From positions 2,418,001 through 2,482,000 of the forward strand of contig NZ_CP015596.1 of assembly GCF_001644575.1 (NCBI RefSeq): 64,000 bases of DNA, written 5' to 3'. The position numbers and the translations under genes were made by a program. This stretch comes from Mycobacterium adipatum. GTDB lineage: Bacteria > Actinomycetota > Actinomycetes > Mycobacteriales > Mycobacteriaceae. Position 1 is the first letter of the stretch, and each line of letters opens with the position of its first letter. Shown here piece after piece: positions 1 through 7,593 of the stretch. Below the pieces are notes generated by a model that saw only the letters and a program-made list of their open reading frames with translations, ran no database searches and was not told where the DNA came from.

Positions 1-193
1 CGTGCCGCACCTCCATGAAGTACCAGATCACCAGCTGCGATTTCACCGCGGCGATGGCCAACACGACGACCGTCACCCCCACGTTGAGGACGTGCGCCGA
101 ACCGGTGTCGCGGGCCGCCAGCCAGGACACCAGGGTGACCGCGGTGAGCAGCACCCAGGTGATGGTCAGCGGGTTGCGGACATATCGCGCCAT
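1..193 (-). CDS. COX4/NorF-like small membrane subunit, partial (3' end off left edge)
   Basis: The reverse strand reads from an ATG at 193 for 64 codons and runs off the left edge. The product begins MARYVRNPLTITW and shows two hydrophobic stretches (about residues 9-25 and 37-55) followed by an IWYFMEVRH-like segment, the pattern of the prokaryotic cytochrome c oxidase subunit IV / NorF family. The start lies one base past the stop of the NorE-like gene, so the two are co-transcribed and probably translationally coupled. The pairing of a subunit III-like and a subunit IV-like protein supports the family call. The catalytic heme-copper subunit is not visible here and could lie beyond the left edge. 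The family call is inference from hydropathy and context. Confidence 0.7.
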   Translation of the reverse strand, partial: MARYVRNPLTITWVLLTAVTLVSWLAARDTGSAHVLNVGVTVVVLAIAAVKSQLVIWYFMEVRH

Positions 194-194
194 G

Positions 195-776
195 TCAGCG
201 CATCCCGTAGAGCAGAGCGAACAGGACGAGCCACAGCACATCGACCATGTGCCAGTAGGTGGCGCCGGTCTCGACGAACGAAATGTTCTTCCTGGCAGGA
301 TCTCTCAGGTTGCGGATCACGAAAGAGAGAATCACCAGGCCCAGCATGACGTGGCACAGGTGCAGACCCGTCATCACGTAGTAGAACATGAAGAACACGT
401 TGGTGCCGGGGGTGACGCCGGCAAGGACCTCCGGAACGTATTCGAACAGTTTCAGGACCGGGAATGCGGCCCCGAGGGTCAACGCAAATCCGATGAGCCG
501 CACTCCATCTGCTGTCTTCTCGGACCGCGCGGCGGAGGTGCCGAGTGCGACGAACAACGAGCTGGTGAGCAAAACCACCGTGTTGGCCGCACCGATGTCG
601 AGGTTCAGCCGAGCCTGACTCTCCAAGAACAGCTCTGGATCTTGGCCGCGGTAGTACATGTACGCCAGGAAGTAGCCGGCGAAGATGATCAGGTCGCCGA
701 TGACGAAGAACCACATGCTCGACTCGCCCGGAATGTGGCCGCGGGTCTTGGCTTCTCGTTGCAGGAGATCGGTCAC
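195..776 (-). CDS. Heme-copper oxidase subunit III-like protein (NorE family)
   Basis: A 193-residue membrane protein starting with GTG at 776, which overlaps the upstream stop by 4 bp (GTGA). It has about five membrane segments, a conserved MWFFVIGDLIIFAGYF stretch near residue 22, and TGLHLCHVMLG and ETGATYWHMVDVLW motifs near the C terminus. These match the subunit III fold of cytochrome c oxidases and NorE of nitric oxide reductase clusters. Such subunits stabilise or tune heme-copper oxidases and hold no metal themselves. No subunit I or II gene lies within the window, so its oxidase partner is unknown. It sits third in a four-gene leftward operon behind two paralogous membrane proteins. 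Confidence 0.8.
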   Translation of the reverse strand: MTDLLQREAKTRGHIPGESSMWFFVIGDLIIFAGYFLAYMYYRGQDPELFLESQARLNLDIGAANTVVLLTSSLFVALGTSAARSEKTADGVRLIGFALTLGAAFPVLKLFEYVPEVLAGVTPGTNVFFMFYYVMTGLHLCHVMLGLVILSFVIRNLRDPARKNISFVETGATYWHMVDVLWLVLFALLYGMR

Positions 777-1489
777 GCGTTCTCCAGCTCGTCGTCGGGC
801 TGGTTCTTGATGGAGCGGTGGATGCAGACGTAGACGATGATCTGCCACGGCACGTAGATCACCATCGCGAACCAGAACGTCATCAGCCCGTTCCAGGCGA
901 AGGGCCCGGATGTGGCGATCCACACCGGTGCGGCCATCAGTTCGGTGACGTACTGCCAGACGGTGTAGTAGCCAAGCCATTTCGGCAACACGCTGTTGGT
1001 GTCCAGGATGATGGCCAGGCCGAAGGCAAGCCACATCACGCAGAAACAGCCCAGCGAGCCGATGTAGGCGAGATATCCGAAGTCGTAGAGCATGGCCAGA
1101 ACCGACGGGTCGTAACCAGTGCGGAATGCCCCGAGGCCGAAGCAGAACATCGGGAACAGCATGCCGACGATGGCACCGGACATCGAGCCGACCATCAGCG
1201 AATAGCGGAACACCGGACTCACCGACATGCGTTTGATCTGGATGAGGTACACCGCGTTGGACAATGGTGCCAGCCCGAAACAGAGCGTCAGGATGGCGCA
1301 GGCGACCAGCAGGCTGTCCGACTGCATGAAGTCGACGATCTGCGGTGGTGAACTGCTCGGTGAGCGCGGCGGCATCATCCCGCTCAGTGGGACGAAAACG
1401 ATGCCGAACAGGGTGAAGAAGAACGGCACCGTCGCGAAGGCGAGCCACTGGTCGAGCTTGGGGCGGCGGCGCGCCGGCGCGAGGATCAC
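773..1489 (-). CDS. Polytopic membrane protein, paralogue of the upstream gene
   Basis: A 238-residue protein starting with GTG at 1489, inside a 4-bp GTGA overlap with the preceding stop; the start was chosen for that coupling and because the preceding codons are the frame-shifted tail of the upstream gene. It has about six hydrophobic helices. Near the C terminus the pattern LPKWLGYYTVW followed by SGPFAWNG resembles FPRWVAHFNV followed by TGPLAWDG in the upstream gene, so the two are diverged duplicates. I do not recognise a named function. Tight coupling to NorE/NorF-like genes suggests a role with a membrane oxidase or redox complex, which is inference only. Confidence 0.75.
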   Translation of the reverse strand: MILAPARRRPKLDQWLAFATVPFFFTLFGIVFVPLSGMMPPRSPSSSPPQIVDFMQSDSLLVACAILTLCFGLAPLSNAVYLIQIKRMSVSPVFRYSLMVGSMSGAIVGMLFPMFCFGLGAFRTGYDPSVLAMLYDFGYLAYIGSLGCFCVMWLAFGLAIILDTNSVLPKWLGYYTVWQYVTELMAAPVWIATSGPFAWNGLMTFWFAMVIYVPWQIIVYVCIHRSIKNQPDDELENA

Positions 1490-2190
1490 ACCAACACCGC
1501 CTGCTCGCTGCCCTGGCGGTTCACGGCCCGCAGGACAACCGGGAACATCACCACCAGGTAGGTCGCGAGCACCACGATCCGCAGGGTGAAGGACGCCGAA
1601 CCATCCCAGGCCAAGGGGCCGGTCTTGAACAGCACCGAGAACGCTCCGGGGGCCAAGAGCAGGGCGGCCGCCACATTGAAATGCGCCACCCACCGAGGAA
1701 AGATCGGCTGGGAGCGTTCGTCGAGATAGATGCTCGCCGCGAAGCAGAGGTTCTGCACCACGATGGTGCCGACCGGTGCGATGAAGAAGAACCACGCCAT
1801 ATCGTTGAGCAAGCTGATCAATTGCGGATCGCGGTCGGGTCGGAAAGCGGCCACCCCCCAGCAGTAATCGGCGAGGATGAGCGCGGTGGTGCCGGTCCCG
1901 ACACAGATGATGTACGCGTAACTGAAGACGCTGCTCGAGGTGGCAGTGCGGGAGATCTGCACGGCGATCACCGCGAACAGTGGTACCAGCGATCCGGCGA
2001 TCAGGTTGCACAGGATCACCACCCCGAGGATGGCGGTGTGGTGCTCCCGGAAGAACGCGGCAACCTGCTCCGGTGTCATCGTCGGCGACAACGGCGGAGC
2101 GAACACCGGGAAGAGCACGAAGGCGAGCGTGAACAGGGCCATGGCCGGGGGCGCCGTCCACAGCAGAATGCGTTGACCCCGGGTGTTCAT
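1486..2190 (-). CDS. Polytopic membrane protein, first gene of the NorE/NorF-like operon
   Basis: A 234-residue product from an ATG at 2190 with a purine-rich stretch (GGGCAGGT) just upstream. Six hydrophobic segments are visible. An extramembrane N-terminal loop carries TPEQVAAFFREHH, and an FPRW-x12-PGAF stretch with TGPLAWDG near the C terminus is shared with the next gene. It is the promoter-proximal member of the four-gene leftward operon. The two 14-bp palindromes at 2216-2261 lie 26-71 bp upstream of its start, where a repressor would block transcription. No family function recognised. Confidence 0.75.
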   Translation of the reverse strand: MNTRGQRILLWTAPPAMALFTLAFVLFPVFAPPLSPTMTPEQVAAFFREHHTAILGVVILCNLIAGSLVPLFAVIAVQISRTATSSSVFSYAYIICVGTGTTALILADYCWGVAAFRPDRDPQLISLLNDMAWFFFIAPVGTIVVQNLCFAASIYLDERSQPIFPRWVAHFNVAAALLLAPGAFSVLFKTGPLAWDGSASFTLRIVVLATYLVVMFPVVLRAVNRQGSEQAVLV

Positions 2191-2215
2191 CGGTACCTGC
2201 CCATCGCCTGGCTGC

Positions 2216-2261
2216 TAGCCGTTCGGCTATCCAGCGTGATGTCACAGTAGCCGATCGGCTA
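2216..2261. promoter_or_regulatory. Two tandem TAGCCG-N2-CGGCTA palindromes (putative repressor operators)
   Basis: TAGCCGTTCGGCTA at 2216-2229 and TAGCCGATCGGCTA at 2248-2261 share both 6-bp arms; the second is a perfect palindrome. Their centres are 32 bp apart, close to three helical turns. They lie directly upstream of the leftward oxidase-subunit operon and about 85 bp downstream of the stop of echA (2345), so they most likely control the leftward operon. The form fits a TetR-family operator, but no regulator gene is adjacent within the window. Confidence 0.7.
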
Positions 2262-2344
2262 GTTCGCCTCAAGGCCCCATGCGCCAATGGTCACTTGGAC
2301 CCGGGCTGCGCCGCGATGGTGCGTCAAGTAGCCTCTGGCCCAGT

Positions 2345-3061
2345 CTATTTCGCCTTGTTCATCACCTTGTCGGCGGCGTCCCAGTGTTCCTGGGAGACCC
2401 AGAGCCTCGCGAACGCCGTCACGGCCTCGGTGGTCGTGGCGCCGTTGATCACCCGCTTGATCTCGCCGGCTGGGCGGCGCGCCAGCAGCTGCGCAGTCTC
2501 ACGCCAGGTGTCGGCGAATGTGGCGCGTGGCACCACCTGGTCGATCAGGCCGACCCGCTCGGCCGTCGCGGCATCCAGCACGCGTCCGGTGCCGGCCAAC
2601 AGCAGCGCCTGACTGCGACCGACGAGTGCGCCGAGGCGCTCCGCACCGCCCCAGGCCGGCATGATCGCCAGCGAGATCTGATTGAACCCGATCCTGATGT
2701 CATCGGCGGCGATCCGGATGTCGGCGGCCACGGCCACCTCGGCACCGCCTCCGAGCGCATGTCCGTTGAGCGCGGCGATCACCGGCCCGGGGAACCCCGC
2801 GATGCGATCGCAGATGGTGCGCATCCGCCAGGCCATCTCGGCCGCCTCCAGTTCGGTGCGCAGCAACGCAAGTTCCTTGAGGTCGCCCCCGGACACGAAC
2901 GCCTTGTCGCCGGCGCCGGTGATCGCGAGCGCGCGGGCGCCGGCCGCGCCGTCCAGGGCCGCGTTCAGCGCGTCCATCGTGTCCAGCGAGATGGCATTGC
3001 GGGCGTGGGGACGGTCGATGGTGATGACCGCCAGTTCGCCGTCCAATTCAAGGTCGACCAT
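2345..3061 (-). CDS. Enoyl-CoA hydratase/isomerase family protein (crotonase fold)
   Basis: A 238-residue crotonase-fold protein. ATG at 3061 is preceded by GGAG with suitable spacing and gives the normal N terminus (MVDLELDGELAVITIDRP). The oxyanion-hole region NGHALGGGAEVA and the CoA-binding RPHARNAI stretch are present. In the two places where hydratases carry catalytic glutamates (the PEI-LG and AME regions) this protein has non-acidic residues (NQISLAIMP and SQALLLAG), so it may not be a classical hydratase. It is divergent from a neighbouring acyl-CoA ligase across operator-like repeats, which suggests a shared role in breaking down a CoA-activated carboxylic acid. Confidence 0.85.
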   Translation of the reverse strand: MVDLELDGELAVITIDRPHARNAISLDTMDALNAALDGAAGARALAITGAGDKAFVSGGDLKELALLRTELEAAEMAWRMRTICDRIAGFPGPVIAALNGHALGGGAEVAVAADIRIAADDIRIGFNQISLAIMPAWGGAERLGALVGRSQALLLAGTGRVLDAATAERVGLIDQVVPRATFADTWRETAQLLARRPAGEIKRVINGATTTEAVTAFARLWVSQEHWDAADKVMNKAK

Positions 3062-3078
3062 CAAGCATTCTCCAATTT

Positions 3079-3117
3079 CGGTATTGGCATTCTCGGCGAG
3101 TGAGAATAGCATCGCCA
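3079..3117. promoter_or_regulatory. Two degenerate copies of the TGAGAAT-N3-ATTCTCA operator
   Basis: Between the divergent echA and fadD genes, 3079-3095 reads CGGTATTGGCATTCTCG and 3101-3117 reads TGAGAATAGCATCGCCA. Each keeps one good half (ATTCTC or TGAGAAT) of the perfect 17-bp palindrome found at 4735-4751. The position suits divergent control of both genes by one regulator. The copies are imperfect, so the call rests mainly on the better copies at 4735 and 7556. Confidence 0.45.
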
Positions 3118-3147
3118 GCATCTGCCCGGCCTCCCGGAGGTGCTGTC

Positions 3148-4737
3148 ATTTCGATTCGAAAAATCCCTGCTGAGCTGAGTGAACGGTACGTGGAGCAGGG
3201 GTGGTGGACGCCGGAAACGCTCGGTCAGTTGCTGGCCGACGGGTTGCGGGCCAGCCCGGACACCGGTTTCGTCGTGCACTCCGCGACCCGGCCCTTTTCT
3301 GGCACGTTCGGTGACGTCGAGCGTGGCGCGCGTCGGCTGGCCGCCGGGCTGCACGAACGCGGGGTGCGGGCCGGCGATGTGGTCGCCTTGCAGTTGCCGA
3401 ATTGGATGGAGGCCGCGGTCGCCTTCTGGGCCTCGGCCTTCCTCGGTGCGGTGACCGTCCCGATCGTGCACTTCTACGGCCGCAAGGAGCTGGCCCACAT
3501 CATCGCCACCGCCAAGCCGAAGGTGTTCATCAGCACCGCGGCATTCGGCCGGATGAGCTATCACCCCGACCTGTGTGCCCAGGTGCCGATCGTCGGATTG
3601 GTCGGCGCCGCCGGTGACCTGGCATTCGAGCGGCTGCTGGCCGACGAGCCGATGGCCGGCACGGTCGATGCCGACCCGGCCGCGCCCGCGCTCATCGCGT
3701 TCACCTCCGGAACCACCCGGGAGCCCAAGGGGGTCATCCACAGTCATCAGACGTTGAACTGCGAGACGCGCCAGCTGCTGGCCAACTATCCGCCCGGGCG
3801 CGGGCGCCAGCTGACCGCCACCCCGGTCGGACACTTCATCGGCATGCTCGGGGCGTTCCTGATCCCGGTGCTGGAAGGTGCGCCCATCGACCTGTGCGAT
3901 GTGTGGGATCCGGGCCGCGTGCTCGAGATCATCGAGCGCGACGGGTTGTCGATCGGTGGAGGTCCGCCGTACTTCGTCACCAGCCTGATGGACCATCCGG
4001 ACTTCAGCGACGCGCATCTGGCCAAGTTCTCCACCGTCGGACTCGGCGGCTCGACGGTCCCGTCGGCGGTCACCCGGCGGCTGGCCGACCTGGGTCTTTT
4101 CGTTTTCCGCTCGTACGGCAGCACCGAACATCCCTCGATCACGGGATCGGGGGTCGGCGCGCCGGAGGACAAGCGCCTGTTCACCGACGGCAGTGTTCGG
4201 CCGGGCGTCGAGATCCGGCTCGGGCCCGATGGCGAGATCTTCAGCCGCGGCCCCGACCTGTGTCTGGGCTATACCGATGCGGAGTTGACCGCGAAGTCCT
4301 TCGATGACGAGGGCTGGTACCGGACCGGCGATATCGGGGTGCTGGACGAGGACGGCTATCTCACCATCACCGATCGCACCGCGGACCTCATCATCCGCGG
4401 CGGTGAGAACATCAGCGCTCTCGAGGTCGAGGAGGTGTTGCTCACCATGCCCGCGGTGGTGGAGGCCGTCGTGGTGGCGGCTCCGGACGAGCGGCTCGGC
4501 GAGCACGTCGCGGCGGTGCTGCGGATCCGGCCCGGCGCGGTGATGCCGACTCCCGAGCAGGTGCGCGCCCACTTCGAGCAGGCCGGTGTGGCCCGGCAGA
4601 AGTGGCCCGAGGAGTTGCGTCAGGTGCCCGAGGGCCAGGACTTTCCACGGACCGCCAGCGGCAAGGTGCAGAAGTTTCGGGTACGGCAGGAGATCGCCGC
4701 GGCCGCACCCGGAGGCGTTGCCACATCCCGCACATGA
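3148..4737 (+). CDS. Acyl-CoA synthetase, cyclohexanecarboxylate-CoA ligase (AliA)-like
   Basis: An ANL-superfamily ligase of about 529 residues that would activate a carboxylic acid to its CoA thioester through an acyl-adenylate. Visible motifs are the P-loop FTSGTTREPKGV (about residue 185), YGSTEHPS, YRTGDIG, the hinge region DLIIRGGENISALEVEEVL and the catalytic lysine in TASGKVQKFR (about K506). The start is unusual. GGAGG at 3136-3140 is 7 nt before an in-frame ATT at 3148, giving a family-like N terminus (ISIRKIPAELSERY). The nearest in-frame GTG, at 3100, lacks a ribosome site and would add 16 residues. It is followed by an amidohydrolase and a second ligase. Confidence 0.85.
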   Translation: MSIRKIPAELSERYVEQGWWTPETLGQLLADGLRASPDTGFVVHSATRPFSGTFGDVERGARRLAAGLHERGVRAGDVVALQLPNWMEAAVAFWASAFLGAVTVPIVHFYGRKELAHIIATAKPKVFISTAAFGRMSYHPDLCAQVPIVGLVGAAGDLAFERLLADEPMAGTVDADPAAPALIAFTSGTTREPKGVIHSHQTLNCETRQLLANYPPGRGRQLTATPVGHFIGMLGAFLIPVLEGAPIDLCDVWDPGRVLEIIERDGLSIGGGPPYFVTSLMDHPDFSDAHLAKFSTVGLGGSTVPSAVTRRLADLGLFVFRSYGSTEHPSITGSGVGAPEDKRLFTDGSVRPGVEIRLGPDGEIFSRGPDLCLGYTDAELTAKSFDDEGWYRTGDIGVLDEDGYLTITDRTADLIIRGGENISALEVEEVLLTMPAVVEAVVVAAPDERLGEHVAAVLRIRPGAVMPTPEQVRAHFEQAGVARQKWPEELRQVPEGQDFPRTASGKVQKFRVRQEIAAAAPGGVATSRT

Positions 4738-4751
4738 GAATATGATTCTCA
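4735..4751. promoter_or_regulatory. Perfect 17-bp palindrome TGAGAAT-ATG-ATTCTCA (putative operator)
   Basis: Seven-base arms are perfectly inverted around a 3-bp centre. The site starts at the stop codon of the upstream acyl-CoA ligase and ends 21 bp before the ATG of the amidohydrolase gene, close to its ribosome site AAGGAG. A near copy (one arm mismatch) precedes the Mce-associated pair at 7556-7572, and degenerate copies lie between echA and fadD. The recurrence within one gene cluster suggests a cluster-specific repressor, not encoded in the window as far as I can see. Confidence 0.65.
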
Positions 4752-4772
4752 CTAACCGAAAAGGAGCATCTC

Positions 4773-5963
4773 ATGGGTCAACTGTCGCATCGGGTCGACA
4801 TACCGTTTCCGCTGTTCGATGCGGACAACCACCTCTACGAGCCTCCGGAGGCCATGACCAAGTACCTCCCCAAGGAGTACAAGGACATCGTCCAGTACGT
4901 AGAGGTCAACGGCCGCACCAAGATTGCGCTCAAGGGTCAGATCAGCAACTACATCCCGAACCCCACCTTCTCGGTCGTGGCCAAGCCCGGCGCCTGGGAG
5001 GAGTACTTCAAGTTCGGTAACCCGGACGGCAAGAGCAAGCGGGAACTGTTCGGCGAGCCGATGAAGGCCATTCCTGCGTTCTTCGAGCCCGAACCGCGCA
5101 TCAAGGTGATGGACGAGCTGGGCGTCGACCGAAGCCTGATGTTCCCGACGCTGGCCAGCCTCATCGAGGAGCGGCTCTCCGATGACCCGGTGGCCATCCA
5201 CGTCATCGTGCATGCGCTCAACGAGTGGCTGCACGAGGTCTGGGGTTTCAACTACCAGAACCGGATCTTCACCACCCCGGTGATCACCCTGCCGATCGTC
5301 GAGAAGGCGATCGAGGAGCTGGAGTGGGCGGTCAAGCGTGGGGCCCGCGCCATCCTGATCCGTCCCGCGCCGGTGCCCGGGTTCCGCGGACCCCGGTCGT
5401 TCGCGCTACCGGAGTTCGATCCGTTCTGGGAGCGTGTCGTGCACCACGACATCTTCGTGGGCATGCACTCCAGCGACAGCGGCTACTCGCGCTACACCTC
5501 CGAATGGGATGGTGCCGCGCAGGAGATGCTGCCGTTCCAGACCAACGCGATGTCGATCCTCAACGAGTGGCGTCCGATCCAGGACGCGGTGGCCTCCTGG
5601 GTCATCCACGGTGCGCTGTTCCGCTTCCCGACGCTGAAGGTCGGCATCGTCGAGGCAGGGTCCAAATGGATGTTCCCGCTGCTGGATTCGATGGCCGAGG
5701 TGTACAAGAAGGCGCCGGAGGCGTTCCTCGGTAATCCGATGGAAGAGATCAAGAACCGCATCTATGTCAGCCCGTTCTACGAGGAGGGCATCGACGATCT
5801 GATCAACCTGGTCGGCGTCGATCAGGTGCTCTACGGCTCGGACTGGCCGCACCCGGAGGGCCTGGCGGAGCCGACCCACTACATCACGGCCCTCGAGCAT
5901 CTCGCGCTGGAGGACCAGGCCAAGATCATGGGCGGCAACCTCGGGCGTCTGGTCACCACATAG
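4773..5963 (+). CDS. Amidohydrolase family 2 protein (ACMSD-like TIM barrel)
   Basis: A 396-residue protein with ATG at 4773 and AAGGAG at 4761-4766. The N terminus carries LFDADNHLYEP, the metal-binding motif of the amidohydrolase-2 / ACMSD family. Near the C terminus YGSDWPHPEG supplies the conserved Asp and His; MHSSDSGYS lies mid-protein. Members of this family act as metal-dependent decarboxylases or hydrolases on acidic, often ring-derived substrates. Here it lies between two acyl-CoA ligases, so it probably acts in the same catabolic route, perhaps on a ring-cleavage or CoA-ester intermediate. The substrate is not determined by the sequence. Confidence 0.85.
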   Translation: MGQLSHRVDIPFPLFDADNHLYEPPEAMTKYLPKEYKDIVQYVEVNGRTKIALKGQISNYIPNPTFSVVAKPGAWEEYFKFGNPDGKSKRELFGEPMKAIPAFFEPEPRIKVMDELGVDRSLMFPTLASLIEERLSDDPVAIHVIVHALNEWLHEVWGFNYQNRIFTTPVITLPIVEKAIEELEWAVKRGARAILIRPAPVPGFRGPRSFALPEFDPFWERVVHHDIFVGMHSSDSGYSRYTSEWDGAAQEMLPFQTNAMSILNEWRPIQDAVASWVIHGALFRFPTLKVGIVEAGSKWMFPLLDSMAEVYKKAPEAFLGNPMEEIKNRIYVSPFYEEGIDDLINLVGVDQVLYGSDWPHPEGLAEPTHYITALEHLALEDQAKIMGGNLGRLVTT

Positions 5964-5971
5964 TTCCGCGA

Positions 5972-7462
5972 GTGACCTACCACCCCAGGTGGCAGACCAT
6001 CCCGGAGATGGTCTGCAGCGTCGGCGACCGTTTCGGTGATTCCGAAGCGGTCGTCGACGGGCCGCTGAGGATCAGTTATGTCGAACTGGCGCACCGTGTT
6101 CGATGTGCTGCCGGCGCGTTCGCCGAGTTCGGGATCGGCAGAGGTGATCGGGTTGCGATCTGGGCCCCCAACTCGGCGGCGTGGCTGATCGCGGCCTTCG
6201 GCCTGGTCACCGCCGGCGGCGTACTCGTGCCGGTGAATACCCGGTTCAAGGCCGAAGAGGCCGCCGACATCATCACCCGCAGCGGCGCGAAGGCCGTCCT
6301 GGTCCAAAATGGTTTTCTGGGACAGGATTTCAGCGTGCCCGAGGGCTTTCCGGCGATCGAGATCACCTCGGACTTCCTGAGCAGTGGCCGGCCCTACGAA
6401 GCGCGGGGCCTGCTCGGCACGGACATCGCCGATGTCATCTACACCTCCGGTACCACCGGCCGGGCCAAGGGCGTGATGATGAATCACGAACAGACACTGC
6501 GGCTCTACAGCGAGTGGTGCGATCTCGCCGACCTGCGCCAGGGTGACCGGTACCTGATCGTCAACCCGTTCTTCCACACCTTCGGCTACAAGGCCGGATG
6601 CATCGCCTCGCTGATCCGGGGCGCCACCATCCTGCCGGTTGCGGTGTTCGACGTGCCCGCCGTGGTCGATCTGGTCGAATCCGAACGGATCACGATGCTG
6701 CCGGGAGCGCCGACGCTGTATCACTCGCTGCTGGCGGTGCCCGACAAGCATCGGCTGGCGACCCTGCGCGCCGGGGTCACCGGGGCCGCCGACATCCCGG
6801 TGGAACTCATCCGTCGGGTGCACGAGGAGTTGCCGTTCCAGACCCTGGCCACCGGATACGGACTGACCGAGGCCGGCACGGTCACGTTGTCGCGCCCCGG
6901 CGACTCGTTCACCGATATTGCCACCACCGCGGGCAAGCCCTGTGACGGTGTCGAGGTGCGGATCGCCTCCGACGGTGAAGTGCTGGTGCGGGGCTACACC
7001 GTGATGCAGGGTTATCTGGACGACCCGGTGGCCACCGCGGAAACGATCGATCCCGACGGCTGGCTGCACACCGGAGATCTCGGCACCCTCGATGAGGCCG
7101 GGCGGCTCACGATCGTCGGCCGCAAGAAGGACATGTTCATCGTCGGCGGCTTCAACGCCTACCCCGCCGAGATCGAGGGCTTCCTGCTCGAGCATCCGGC
7201 GGTGCGCCAGGCCGCGGTCATCGGTGTTCCCGACGAACGGATGGGCCAGGTCGGCAAGGCCTTCGTGGTGTTGCACCCCGAGGCGAAGGAAGCGACGGGG
7301 GAAAGCGGCGGGGGCGGCGTGAGCGCGCCGGAACTCATTTCCTGGAGTCGGGAGCGCATGGCCGGGTATAAGGTGCCGCGGTACGTAGAGTTTCTGGATG
7401 AACTGCCCCTGAACGCCACCGGCAAAGTCATGAAGGACCGCCTTCAGGGCCTGGCGCGCTGA
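5972..7462 (+). CDS. Acyl-CoA synthetase, FadD3-like
   Basis: A 496-residue ANL ligase starting with GTG at 5972, nine bases after the amidohydrolase stop. Motifs: YTSGTTGRAKGV (about residue 157), NPFFHTFGYKAG, ATGYGLTEAG, LHTGDLG, KDMFIVGGFNAYPAEIE and catalytic lysine in NATGKVMKD (about K485). The FFHTFGYKAG and GGFNAYPAE stretches resemble FadD3, the ligase for the steroid-derived propanoate HIP in actinobacteria, but no other HIP pathway gene is nearby, so the substrate is open. A Gly/Glu-rich insert (EATGESGGGGV, near residue 445) precedes the C-terminal lobe. It is probably co-transcribed with the amidohydrolase. Confidence 0.88.
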   Translation: MTYHPRWQTIPEMVCSVGDRFGDSEAVVDGPLRISYVELAHRVRCAAGAFAEFGIGRGDRVAIWAPNSAAWLIAAFGLVTAGGVLVPVNTRFKAEEAADIITRSGAKAVLVQNGFLGQDFSVPEGFPAIEITSDFLSSGRPYEARGLLGTDIADVIYTSGTTGRAKGVMMNHEQTLRLYSEWCDLADLRQGDRYLIVNPFFHTFGYKAGCIASLIRGATILPVAVFDVPAVVDLVESERITMLPGAPTLYHSLLAVPDKHRLATLRAGVTGAADIPVELIRRVHEELPFQTLATGYGLTEAGTVTLSRPGDSFTDIATTAGKPCDGVEVRIASDGEVLVRGYTVMQGYLDDPVATAETIDPDGWLHTGDLGTLDEAGRLTIVGRKKDMFIVGGFNAYPAEIEGFLLEHPAVRQAAVIGVPDERMGQVGKAFVVLHPEAKEATGESGGGGVSAPELISWSRERMAGYKVPRYVEFLDELPLNATGKVMKDRLQGLAR

Positions 7463-7555
7463 GCGGACGCACAGCGCGGAAATAACATTTCCGCAGGAAA
7501 ACGGTCATGTCTGGACGCGCTGGCGATGCGGTATCGTCGAGGGATCAGCAAAATC

Positions 7556-7572
7556 TGATAATGCCATTCTCA
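7556..7572. promoter_or_regulatory. Operator-like palindrome TGATAAT-GCC-ATTCTCA
   Basis: It matches the perfect palindrome at 4735-4751 in 13 of 14 arm positions (one G-to-T change in the left arm). It lies 21 bp before the start of the first Mce-associated gene, the same distance as the 4735 copy from the amidohydrolase start. The matching distance argues for a common regulator of both units. Confidence 0.6.
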
Positions 7573-7593
7573 TTATTGGCACAGGAGGTCACG

